From positions 1 to 5,488 of the forward strand of contig CAZTKP010000169.1 in the NCBI GenBank assembly GCA_964614215.1: 5,488 nucleotides of DNA, in the 5' to 3' direction. Made by a program: the position numbers and the translations under genes. This stretch comes from CAZTKP01 sp964614215. Its GTDB lineage: Bacteria; UBP6; UBA1177. This document shows, piece after piece, positions 1 through 5,488 of the stretch (positions are counted from its first letter, which is position 1; each line of letters opens with the position of its first letter). The notes under the pieces are model-generated. The model worked only from the letters and a program-made list of their open reading frames with translations, did no database searches and was not told where the DNA came from.

Positions 1-551
1 CCCCAGGAGTCTTCATACATTTCGGGGAGTCCGAGCTCTTTAACGGGCAAGAGTTCGATTTTCTTACCTTTTTCGTCAATATAGTGGCTGTGGGCATGGA
101 GCAGAACTTCGTATTCCTGAGGCTCTTTTTCAATGAAAAAGTCAACGGGCACAGAGAAGACGTAATCGACTTCTTCTTTGCTGAGAGTAAGGTCATCAAG
201 TGAATCGATCTTAGCTACTCCGACAACGCCTGAAACCGTTGCTCCAAGAGGGCTGTAAAGGAGCCCGATCTCACCGAGGATCTCAATTTTTTCACGTTCT
301 ATTCCAAGCTCTTCCTGCGTTTCTCTGAGCGCTGTTTCAAGTACTGTTTCACCTTTATCAATTAGTCCCCCCGGAAAACTAATTTCTCCCGGCTGACGAA
401 CTTTTCCAGACCTTTTTTCAAAGAGAAAATGATACTTTCCATCCTTTTTGAAAAGCAGTATAAGAACTGCCGCATTACGGAAATCTTCATGTCCGATTAT
501 CCTTCCGCAGCTTGAAAGTTTTGATATCTTCTCTTTTAATTTTTCTTTCAT
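1..551 (-). CDS. Nudix hydrolase, CoA pyrophosphatase (NudL-like), C-terminus cut by window edge
   Basis: The 183 visible residues form a Nudix hydrolase that probably splits coenzyme A (and oxidised or acyl CoA) into 3',5'-ADP and a phosphopantetheine product in the cytoplasm. The Nudix box spans residues 62-84 and fits G-x5-E-x7-R-E-x-x-E-E-x-G-[LIV]: G62, E68, R76, E77, E80, E81, G83, I84. Thr78 sits where a bulky hydrophobic residue is usual. Just upstream, residues 47-62 (RSGKVRQPGEISFPGG) match the extra signature that marks the CoA pyrophosphatase subgroup. Residues 169-176 (PVKELGLP) are also typical of that group near its end, so perhaps 25-35 residues are missing. The ATG at 551-549 overlaps the stop of the upstream zinc-peptidase gene as ATGA and has only a weak ribosome site, so translational coupling is likely. 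The family is well supported; the exact substrate (CoA rather than another nucleotide diphosphate) is inferred from the signature. Confidence 0.9.
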   Translation of the reverse strand, partial: MKEKLKEKISKLSSCGRIIGHEDFRNAAVLILLFKKDGKYHFLFEKRSGKVRQPGEISFPGGLIDKGETVLETALRETQEELGIEREKIEILGEIGLLYSPLGATVSGVVGVAKIDSLDDLTLSKEEVDYVFSVPVDFFIEKEPQEYEVLLHAHSHYIDEKGKKIELLPVKELGLPEMYEDSW

Positions 552-1375
552 TTTTCTATCCACGCAGCAGGATCAAGTTTATAGAAATCTTTGAGTATTT
601 CATAAGTATCAGGCATTTTCTTTTTCATCTGAACAGACTTCTCAAAGAAAGTTTCAGTCGCCACTGCAAAGAACTCTGCCGGATTTGTCGCACCGTACTC
701 ATCAAGAAGTGTTTTGTGATGTTTTTCAATTTCTTTAAGCATCTTCAGATATTCACGACCCATTATGTCAGCCCACGAGTAATAAGCCTGTCCATCTTCA
801 AGGGTCGGAACACCGTCAGAATTACCATCGATCTGATCAAGCTGATGGGCAAACTCATGAAGCACAACGCTCTGGCCATCCTGCCACTTGTATGCTCCCT
901 GCTTTGAGTGATTCCATGAAAGCACCATTCTTCCACCGATCCAGCTTTCCCCGAGCCGCACACTTTCTTCAACAGTATGACCATCATGTTCCATAGCCTT
1001 GTATGCCGTGGGATAAAGCTCGATCCTCCACAATTTCGGATAGAAATGACATTTTTTCTGACCGAGAATCAGAAGCATTGCCTGAGCTGCAATTATTACT
1101 TTCATTGCATCTGTAACCTCAAGGCCTGCACAACCGACGAACTCCTTTTCATCAATAAATACAGCAACATAACCATCAAGCTTTTTCTGCAGATCTTTCG
1201 GAAGATGATTGTACAGTTCAAAATCTTTTTTAAGATACTCAATCCATTCCTGTGGAACAGGCTTTGACATTATCTCAGCTCTTCTCTTCTTTCTTCTGAG
1301 CTTAAAAAGATGTCTGTTAAAAAGATAGATTACCACTGCCAGAGCAGGAACTGAAACTATTATCCATGCGGTCAT
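548..1375 (-). CDS. M90 family zinc metallopeptidase, MtfA-like, with N-terminal membrane anchor
   Basis: This 275-residue protein is a zinc-dependent peptidase related to MtfA (YeeI), known in enterobacteria for binding the glucose repressor Mlc and for aminopeptidase activity. The zinc site is visible: H173-E174-F-A-H177, followed by GVP (188-190) and Y227. E234 in NPAEFFAV (231-238) aligns with the third ligand E212 of E. coli MtfA, recalled from its sequence. All catalytic residues are present. Unlike E. coli MtfA, it begins with a hydrophobic helix (about residues 3-19) followed by a very basic stretch (R21 to R32, including LRRKKRR). By the positive-inside rule this anchors the protein in the inner membrane with the peptidase domain in the cytosol. 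An in-frame TAA directly precedes the ATG, so no longer start exists. That ATG lacks a clear Shine-Dalgarno site and follows the lipoprotein stop by 12 bp, suggesting reinitiation. Met36 is an alternative start that would give a soluble 240-residue form. The substrate is unknown, and a role in Mlc control should not be assumed. Confidence 0.9.
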   Translation of the reverse strand: MTAWIIVSVPALAVVIYLFNRHLFKLRRKKRRAEIMSKPVPQEWIEYLKKDFELYNHLPKDLQKKLDGYVAVFIDEKEFVGCAGLEVTDAMKVIIAAQAMLLILGQKKCHFYPKLWRIELYPTAYKAMEHDGHTVEESVRLGESWIGGRMVLSWNHSKQGAYKWQDGQSVVLHEFAHQLDQIDGNSDGVPTLEDGQAYYSWADIMGREYLKMLKEIEKHHKTLLDEYGATNPAEFFAVATETFFEKSVQMKKKMPDTYEILKDFYKLDPAAWIEK

Positions 1376-1387
1376 TTAACTGTAGAA

Positions 1388-2848
1388 TTAATCGCCGAGG
1401 AGATCGTCAAGCTCGTCTTCAGGAGATCTTTTCTTTTCAGGTTTCTTTTCTTCCTTTTCCTCTTCAGCAGGAGCATCTTCCTCATCCTCTTCATCAAAGA
1501 AGCCTTCTTCTTCGTCTTCCTCTGCAGGAGGCGGGGTTTTCTCTTTTTTCGGTGCTACTTCTTCTTCATCTTCAAAAGGCACATCCTCATCTTCTTCAGC
1601 AGGCGGAAGCGGTTTTTCTTCTTCAGGAAGCGGTTCATCTTCAAACGCGGCCTTTTCCTCTTCTTCCATTTTGCGTCTTTCTTCTTCCTCTTTTCTAAGT
1701 CTTTCTTCCTCTTCCTTTTCTTTCTGCTCACGGATCTTAGCTTCAAGCTCCGCCTTTTCTCTTTCGAGTCTAAGTCTTTCCTCTTCTTCCTTTCTCTTTC
1801 TTTCTTCTTCGAGTCTGGCCTCTTCCTCTTTTCTCTTTTTCTCTTCTTCAGCCTTTCTGATAGCTTCTTCCTGCTCGTCTATTATGGTCTTAATTGATTC
1901 GGCACTTGAACAGGCGGCAGTAAAGCCTTTCGTGCATGCTGTATTGTAATATTTATGCATTTCCTTGAGCTGTTCAAGAACTAGTGTTTCTCCATATTTT
2001 TCTGAAAGTGCTGTTCCGACATAGTAACATGATTCTGCATGTTCCTTTTCACATGCTTTCTCGTAATATGGCAGTGCCTGGACCATTCCGCCCTGATCAG
2101 TATTTTCAACAATTGCCTTTGCAAACTTGAAACAAGCCTCTGTTGAACCGCTGTCACAGGCCTTTTCATAGTATTTTCTGGAAAGGGAAACTCTTTCCTC
2201 TCTGGGTTTTCTGAAAACTATCATGTCTGCAAACTTTTCACAGATCTCCAGTTCCCCGCCTTCACAGGCCTTGCCCCAGAATCTCTCAACCTTTGCATAA
2301 GCTTCGGGATCATCAAACTTCTTTGACCATGTTGAACCGAGATCTATACAGGTTTTCATGTGCCCTTTGTCACAGGCCTTTTCAAAAAGCTCTTTTGCCT
2401 TTTCGACATTCTTATCAAGTGAAGCTACGCCTTTTGCGTACATCTCACCCATTCCTCTACATCCTGCTCCGACATCCCTGTCACAGAGTTTCTGATAGAG
2501 ATTAAAAGCCGACATACTGTCTTTATAAACTCCGCCTTTACCATTTGCCCACATATCGGCAAGAATGATACAGGAATCGTTGTAACCCCGGTCGCAGGCT
2601 TTCTTAAAAAAGCTTCGGGCCTTTTTGTTCTCATCGTTTATAGCATCGCCGTTCTGCCAAAGAAGACCTGCGTTATGGCAGGCTTCAAGATGTCCTTCGA
2701 CACATGCTTTCTCAAAAAGTTCTCTGGCCTTTTCCTTGTTCTCCGCTTTTATGGCATTTCCTTCCTGAAACATTTCATCAGGAGTAGTGGCACATCCGGA
2801 AATAAAAATGACAATGCCGAGAATAACCGGTAAAAGGTTCTTTTTCAT
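1388..2848 (-). CDS. Sel1-repeat lipoprotein with paired cysteines, long charged helix and acidic C-terminal tail
   Basis: This 486-residue lipoprotein has an unusual layout. A signal peptide (1-18) ends in the lipobox ISGC, making Cys19 the lipidated residue; Ala20 follows, so an Asp+2-type retention signal is absent. Residues about 25-318 form eight Sel1-like repeats of 35-39 residues. Each carries a C-x7-C pair: C49/57, C85/93, C122/130, C159/167, C195/203, C231/239, C266/274 and C305/313. In Helicobacter cysteine-rich Sel1 proteins (Hcp) such pairs form disulfides that staple each repeat, which fits an exported protein. Residues about 325-402 are almost entirely E, K and R with few hydrophobics, suggesting a coiled coil or single alpha helix. 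The tail (403-486) is acidic with prolines and ends in DELDDLLGD. Sel1 repeats usually act as protein-binding scaffolds; no enzyme motif is present. The start at 2848 was preferred over an ATG at 2872 because GGAG lies 6 nt upstream and the signal peptide then begins MKKN. The peptidase gene follows 12 bp downstream. The partner and precise role are unknown. Confidence 0.88.
   Translation of the reverse strand: MKKNLLPVILGIVIFISGCATTPDEMFQEGNAIKAENKEKARELFEKACVEGHLEACHNAGLLWQNGDAINDENKKARSFFKKACDRGYNDSCIILADMWANGKGGVYKDSMSAFNLYQKLCDRDVGAGCRGMGEMYAKGVASLDKNVEKAKELFEKACDKGHMKTCIDLGSTWSKKFDDPEAYAKVERFWGKACEGGELEICEKFADMIVFRKPREERVSLSRKYYEKACDSGSTEACFKFAKAIVENTDQGGMVQALPYYEKACEKEHAESCYYVGTALSEKYGETLVLEQLKEMHKYYNTACTKGFTAACSSAESIKTIIDEQEEAIRKAEEEKKRKEEEARLEEERKRKEEEERLRLEREKAELEAKIREQKEKEEEERLRKEEEERRKMEEEEKAAFEDEPLPEEEKPLPPAEEDEDVPFEDEEEVAPKKEKTPPPAEEDEEEGFFDEEDEEDAPAEEEKEEKKPEKKRSPEDELDDLLGD
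1411..1880. repeat. Low-complexity polypyrimidine (plus) / polypurine (minus) tract
   Basis: About 470 bp of plus strand consist mostly of C and T in CTTCTTCCTC-like runs, interrupted mainly by short stretches around 1550-1660. The tract encodes the E/K/R helix and acidic tail of the lipoprotein, whose GAA/GAG/AAA/AAG codons are all purine on the coding strand. The skew is therefore explained by the protein. Such tracts are prone to length change by slippage or recombination, so the tail may vary between strains. Confidence 0.7.
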
Positions 2849-2859
2849 AGCTTTCTCCA
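2849..2859 (-). promoter_or_regulatory. Ribosome binding site that decides the lipoprotein start
   Basis: Read on the minus strand, TTGGAGAAAGCT precedes the ATG at 2848, with GGAG (2858-2855) 6 nt away. The upstream in-frame ATG at 2872 would add eight residues (MYSLLEKA) before the signal peptide, and the sequence before it is AT-rich with no such site. Confidence 0.7.
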
Positions 2860-2898
2860 ACAAAGAATACAATTAAAAAACGTTTCAAAACTAACCTA

Positions 2899-2926
2899 AA
2901 TCTAACGATATGGAACTTAAGGTCAA
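2899..2926 (-). promoter_or_regulatory. Weak candidate promoter before the Sel1 lipoprotein gene
   Basis: In the 106-bp gap between the SGNH stop and the lipoprotein start, the minus strand reads TTGACC (2926-2921), a 16-bp spacer and TAGATT (2904-2899, four of six consensus bases). Transcription would start near 2892, about 44 nt before the ATG. The gap is long for a simple operon junction and has no clear terminator, so an internal promoter with read-through from the SGNH gene is plausible but unproven. Confidence 0.3.
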
Positions 2927-2954
2927 TAAATTTTTAGTATTTCAGTATATTTTA

Positions 2955-4091
2955 TTAGTTATCGGACTTTATAATGCCTTTTTCCCTGAAATGATCAATG
3001 ACAGAATCAGCCATTTTTTTCAGGCCGGCCTTGCTCCAGTGAACATCACCTTTAACAAACCAGATCTTTTCTTTTTCTTCGACATTTTCAACGTTAATGA
3101 AATCAGGAAAGAAGTTAATAAAATCGATGTCCCTTTCCTCGCAGAACTTCCTCCAGAAAAGAACCTGGATGTTTCCGAGAGCCTTTTTTAAAATATGCAT
3201 CCGCCAGGGGTAGACAGCAATGTGCAGTTTGACACCGTACTTCTGAGTAAGTTTAAAAAGAAGATCCATATGCTTTTTTGAAAGTTCAAGTCCTTCCTTT
3301 CCCCACTTTTCATAGTGATGCATATCCATTGACCACAGATGTCTCACAGGATAAAAAGCACCTTCCCAGAACGGCGAATCCTTATGTCTGGGATTTTCCT
3401 GCCAGTAGTAAGTTCTTTCATAAAAATATCTGTAAGTGAAAGAGTTCTGATAGAAGAACAAGTTAATATCACTCAGGTAGGGAACGGGTTCTGTAGGCTT
3501 GAAATAGGCATACTCGATCTCATCCTGAACATCGGAAATATCAATAAAAACATAGAGATCGTCCATCTCGAGACCCTTTTCAAGAAAGTATTTCATCTTA
3601 AGATAGTAGATCTTGGGACTGTAGGAGATACAACCCGCATTAAGCAGTTCAATATTCTCCTTTGCGAGCTCTTTTGAAACTATTCCGGGGAAAGTGTTCT
3701 CCCATGGTTCACCAACTCCTTCAGTGAACGAGTCGCCAATGAAAACGAATCTCTTTCCATCCTTTTTCAGCGGAACATCACGCTCACTCGCATCAAAAAA
3801 TCCAAGTGAATTTGTATGTATCGTATACTCGTCAAACCACTTTGTCAGCTCTGTCTGATCTGCTTTTGTCCCGTGGTGATAATAACTTGAATTTGTTCTG
3901 AAATTATTGTAGGGCATGACAAATTTCGTGGTAAATACAACATCAAAGATCCCGGCAAGAATTAAAAGCGCTACAACATTGAAAAGTATAACTTTGACAA
4001 CAGTTGACCGCTTCCACAACCAGACAATTAGCAATATAAACGGAGCAGCTGCAACAAAAAAAGGATTTATAAGATAGAAAAATGAAAACAT
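2955..4091 (-). CDS. Membrane-anchored SGNH/GDSL-type hydrolase or O-acyltransferase-like protein
   Basis: This 378-residue protein has two N-terminal membrane helices (about 4-26 and 31-53) joined by a short basic loop (KRSTVVK). That predicts a large periplasmic domain from residue 55 on. The domain carries SGNH hallmarks: GDSFTEG at 119-125 with the likely nucleophile Ser121; a second-block glycine in NAG (151-153); and D349-V-H351-W near the end, the D-x-H-W form of the catalytic Asp/His seen in alginate acetylation proteins (AlgX/AlgJ) and relatives. The usual GxND block is not obvious; FIDISDVQDE (182-191) occupies its expected place. SGNH proteins of this build often add or remove O-acetyl groups on exported polysaccharides, but no polysaccharide genes are visible here, so the substrate is open. 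The ATG at 4091 has GGAGAG 5 nt before the spacer ends, a good ribosome site. It is the first gene leftward from the divergent promoter region, and a 106-bp gap separates it from the lipoprotein gene. Confidence 0.82.
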   Translation of the reverse strand: MFSFFYLINPFFVAAAPFILLIVWLWKRSTVVKVILFNVVALLILAGIFDVVFTTKFVMPYNNFRTNSSYYHHGTKADQTELTKWFDEYTIHTNSLGFFDASERDVPLKKDGKRFVFIGDSFTEGVGEPWENTFPGIVSKELAKENIELLNAGCISYSPKIYYLKMKYFLEKGLEMDDLYVFIDISDVQDEIEYAYFKPTEPVPYLSDINLFFYQNSFTYRYFYERTYYWQENPRHKDSPFWEGAFYPVRHLWSMDMHHYEKWGKEGLELSKKHMDLLFKLTQKYGVKLHIAVYPWRMHILKKALGNIQVLFWRKFCEERDIDFINFFPDFINVENVEEKEKIWFVKGDVHWSKAGLKKMADSVIDHFREKGIIKSDN

Positions 4092-4109
4092 CGGCTCTCC
4101 GGATAATCT

Positions 4110-4120
4110 GTCAAATTGAC
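4110..4120. promoter_or_regulatory. Candidate operator: perfect inverted repeat GTCAA-A-TTGAC
   Basis: An 11-bp perfect inverted repeat with a one-base centre falls on the predicted start point of the minus-strand promoter, where a bound repressor would block initiation. Its left arm belongs to TGTCAAA (4109-4115), the complement of TTTGACA, which also occurs at 4157-4163 and 4173-4179, the latter over the plus-strand -35 box. It is short and AT-rich, so chance is a real alternative. Confidence 0.3.
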
Positions 4121-4125
4121 TCTAA

Positions 4126-4154
4126 TTGATACAGCATTTCTTTAACTTTTTCAA
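4126..4154 (-). promoter_or_regulatory. Probable sigma-70-type promoter for the SGNH gene and perhaps the leftward operon
   Basis: On the minus strand TTGAAA (4154-4149) is followed by a 17-bp spacer and TATCAA (4131-4126), preceded by TGCTG. The start point would be near 4119, leaving a leader of about 28 nt that holds the GGAGAG ribosome site (4100-4095). The -10 box is only fair. It lies back to back with the plus-strand promoter, so the two could compete for polymerase or share a regulator. Confidence 0.45.
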
Positions 4155-4156
4155 AT

Positions 4157-4179
4157 TTTGACAGTTTTCCTGTTTGACA
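4157..4179 (+). repeat. Direct repeat of TTTGACA, 16 bp apart, in the divergent promoter region
   Basis: TTTGACA occurs at 4157-4163 and again at 4173-4179, and in inverted form at 4109-4115. The second copy contains the -35 box of the plus-strand promoter. The first is also a perfect -35 hexamer, but its only -10-like partner (CATAAT at 4178-4183) leaves just 14 bp. It is therefore either a poor second promoter or part of a regulator site. Confidence 0.4.
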
Positions 4180-4201
4180 TAATTTTTCATCAAACTACAA
4201 T
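4174..4201 (+). promoter_or_regulatory. Strong sigma-70-type promoter for the secreted-protein gene
   Basis: A perfect -35 hexamer TTGACA at 4174-4179 is followed by a 16-bp spacer and TACAAT at 4196-4201, one mismatch from consensus. Transcription should begin near 4208, giving a leader of about 36 nt before the ATG at 4244. This is the best promoter-like sequence in the window and points at the only plus-strand gene. Confidence 0.68.
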
Positions 4202-4243
4202 GTTTACACTGGAGTTGGATATTTTTAACGAAGTTGAGGCATA

Positions 4244-5488
4244 ATGATCAGGTTTTTTCTGTTTCTGACAATTATTTCTTCAGTAGCAGGCTTATTAACA
4301 GCAAAAGAACTCGGTCCGGACGTATCAACTTACGAAGAGGAAGAATTAAAGTGGGAGAATGGCAACTACGGATATCATGTGATGTTCAAGACACTGCTTG
4401 AAAATAATAAAACTGAAATATACGACAACAACATTGCCGATTCATGTGTCGATCAGACTATTGGAAGCACATACCGTTTAGGAATAGATAATCTTCCACC
4501 TGATGCTCACGTTAAAAAGGCGTTCCTTGTCTGGGCCGGATCTCAACCGCAGGCGAACCTTCAAGGCTGGACCGATAATGCTGTGCAGCTTGATTTTTCA
4601 TCAAAATTCGGACTTATTTCTGAATCCAGGGAAATTTCAACTGAACTTTTTTATGTTATCGGAGGACCCTCTGGCTTCATTTTTGACAGTTTTTTTGACC
4701 GCACTGAATCCGAGAACAATACCTATTTAGGTTTTTTCACCTACAGAGTCGATGTAACTGACTTTTTTTCCAGTATTTCCAAACAGGGTAACGAACTGGG
4801 CCTTGAATACAGCGGTTTTGCATATTACGGAGATTATACCGTCTCGGGTCTTAACTGTGACGGAGCACCTGTCTATGCGAATTATTCTCAACTTGTTTCA
4901 GGATGGGCTTTAATAATTATCTACACATCAGATCAGATAGAGCCTCAGAACATCTATATTTTTGATGGATTCAGTAACTATTATCTTGAAGAATCAACCA
5001 TTAGTTTATCAGGAATAGACATGCCTCCAACCCCGAAAATCAAAGCAACGTTTATTTTTCACGAAGGAGATACTTTTGATCCGTGGATAGAAAATGAAGA
5101 TGGTGATCCTGTTCCGATGGAAGGTTTGTTTATAAAAGGTGAAGGTGACTGGTATTCACTTGAAAACGAATGCAATCCTTTGAGAAATACCGTCGTTGAT
5201 AATACAAAAATTTCCTACAACGATGTTTTTAACTCTATTTCTTCTCAATATGGATGGGACACAGCAACTCCGGAATGTATCGGCGGAGATCCGGAAAACC
5301 CTGATGTTAAAAAGATCGAATATGCAATGGATGTAGATACATTTATCCTTGATCCTTCAAAAGATCACGGATTTCTATCATCTTTTAAAAACGGTAGCGA
5401 TCACTTTGATATAAAGATCAGTGCCAATAAGGATAACACATTCTCAAACATGATGATCCTTGCTTATGAACCTGAAGGAAACTGGTTT
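4244..5488 (+). CDS. Secreted protein, probable cell-surface protein, C-terminus cut by window edge
   Basis: The frame is open for all 415 visible codons to the window edge. An in-frame TGA at 4235-4237 makes the ATG at 4244 the most upstream start; GAGG lies 4 nt before it. Residues 1-20 form a Sec signal peptide (hydrophobic core 4-18, probable cleavage after LLTA, though without the preferred A-x-A), with no lipobox. The mature part is rich in D, N, S, Y and F and has only four cysteines (C68, C205, C310, C345), as expected of a beta-rich exported protein. The segments KKAFLVWAG (91-99), YRVDVTDFF (167-175), SGWALIIIYTSD (219-230), IYIFDGF (237-243) and HEGDTFDP (273-280) recall a pattern found in long secreted surface proteins of Bacteroidetes and deltaproteobacteria: a WAG strand, a VTD segment, a GWALVVVYED-like strand, an FDGF strand and an EGD segment. 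That match is from memory and no domain name is claimed. It has its own strong promoter and is divergent from the SGNH gene. The function is unknown; adhesion or gliding are guesses. Confidence 0.8.
   Translation, partial: MIRFFLFLTIISSVAGLLTAKELGPDVSTYEEEELKWENGNYGYHVMFKTLLENNKTEIYDNNIADSCVDQTIGSTYRLGIDNLPPDAHVKKAFLVWAGSQPQANLQGWTDNAVQLDFSSKFGLISESREISTELFYVIGGPSGFIFDSFFDRTESENNTYLGFFTYRVDVTDFFSSISKQGNELGLEYSGFAYYGDYTVSGLNCDGAPVYANYSQLVSGWALIIIYTSDQIEPQNIYIFDGFSNYYLEESTISLSGIDMPPTPKIKATFIFHEGDTFDPWIENEDGDPVPMEGLFIKGEGDWYSLENECNPLRNTVVDNTKISYNDVFNSISSQYGWDTATPECIGGDPENPDVKKIEYAMDVDTFILDPSKDHGFLSSFKNGSDHFDIKISANKDNTFSNMMILAYEPEGNWF

Noticed and set aside
512..1267. Plus-strand open frames at 512-907 and 977-1267, and a minus-strand frame at 763-987
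   Set aside because: They lie antisense to or out of frame with the M90 peptidase, whose motifs are intact. Their translations show no domain, and they lack ribosome sites.
1388..1880. Identification of the lipoprotein's charged region as TolA
   Set aside because: The E/K/R helix resembles the TolA spacer, but there is no N-terminal membrane helix without lipobox, no TolA C-terminal domain and no tol/pal neighbour; the Sel1 repeats define a different protein.
1366..1949. Ser/Leu-rich plus-strand frames at 1366-1698 and 1671-1949, and a Lys/Arg-rich minus-strand frame at 1555-1746
   Set aside because: These are shadows of the polypyrimidine tract: low-complexity CTT/TCT repeats stay open in several frames. 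The Sel1 lipoprotein is the real gene.
2061..2720. CRISPR-like or mobile repeats suggested by recurring TCACAGGCCTTTTC segments (for example near 2154, 2262 and 2370)
   Set aside because: The recurrences encode the F-E-K-A-C-D core of successive Sel1 repeats, with irregular DNA identity and no spacers; they are protein repeats.
2860..2960. A rho-independent terminator after the SGNH gene
   Set aside because: The sequence after the stop is AT-rich but contains no stable GC stem followed by a T run on the minus strand.
1981..3677. Other short open frames within the lipoprotein and SGNH genes, including 2293-2505, 2425-2634, 2910-3191 and 3339-3677
   Set aside because: All overlap genes with clear family motifs and show no start signals or recognisable domains of their own.
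4161..4173. Hairpin ACAG-ttttc-CTGT between the two divergent promoters
   Set aside because: A four-base-pair stem with a five-base loop is too weak to be a terminator and is likely by chance in this sequence.
4503..4730. A 75-codon alternative frame on the plus strand
   Set aside because: It lies wholly inside the secreted-protein frame, which is open for 415 codons with a signal peptide and ribosome site.

Overview
The window comes from the chromosome of a diderm (Gram-negative-type) bacterium of moderately low GC, roughly 40% by eye. It holds five protein-coding genes, packed tightly, with no tRNA, rRNA, insertion sequence or CRISPR array. A lipobox lipoprotein, a two-helix membrane-anchored SGNH protein and a Sec-exported protein point to an envelope with an outer membrane. 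Nothing fixes the phylum. A deltaproteobacterial, myxobacterial or bradymonad-like lineage, or a candidate phylum with similar envelope proteins, would fit, but that is impression rather than proof.

Layout. Four genes lie on the minus strand, read from right to left: a membrane-anchored SGNH/GDSL-type hydrolase or acyltransferase (4091 to 2955); a Sel1-repeat lipoprotein with eight cysteine pairs, a long charged helix and an acidic tail (2848 to 1388); a membrane-anchored M90/MtfA-like zinc peptidase (1375 to 548); and a Nudix hydrolase of the CoA pyrophosphatase type (551 to beyond base 1, C-terminus missing). Gaps shrink along the series: 106 bp, then 12 bp, then a 4-bp ATGA overlap. The last three genes therefore look like one transcript, and the SGNH gene may lead it or be a separate unit. 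The fifth gene starts at 4244 on the plus strand and runs off the right edge. It encodes a secreted protein whose domain pattern resembles large surface proteins.

Regulation. The 152-bp gap 4092-4243 is a divergent promoter region. The plus-strand promoter is very good (TTGACA, 16 bp, TACAAT). The minus-strand promoter is fair (TTGAAA, 17 bp, TATCAA), with an 11-bp perfect inverted repeat at its predicted start point. The heptamer TTTGACA occurs three times in this gap. A weaker promoter may precede the lipoprotein gene. No convincing rho-independent terminator was found.

How the genes may work together. Three of the five products act at or beyond the inner membrane, and the peptidase is anchored to it. 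The lipoprotein, peptidase and Nudix genes appear co-expressed, but no shared pathway can be read from sequence alone. The least conventional object is the lipoprotein: regular C-x7-C Sel1 repeats joined to a TolA-like charged helix and an acidic, proline-containing tail.
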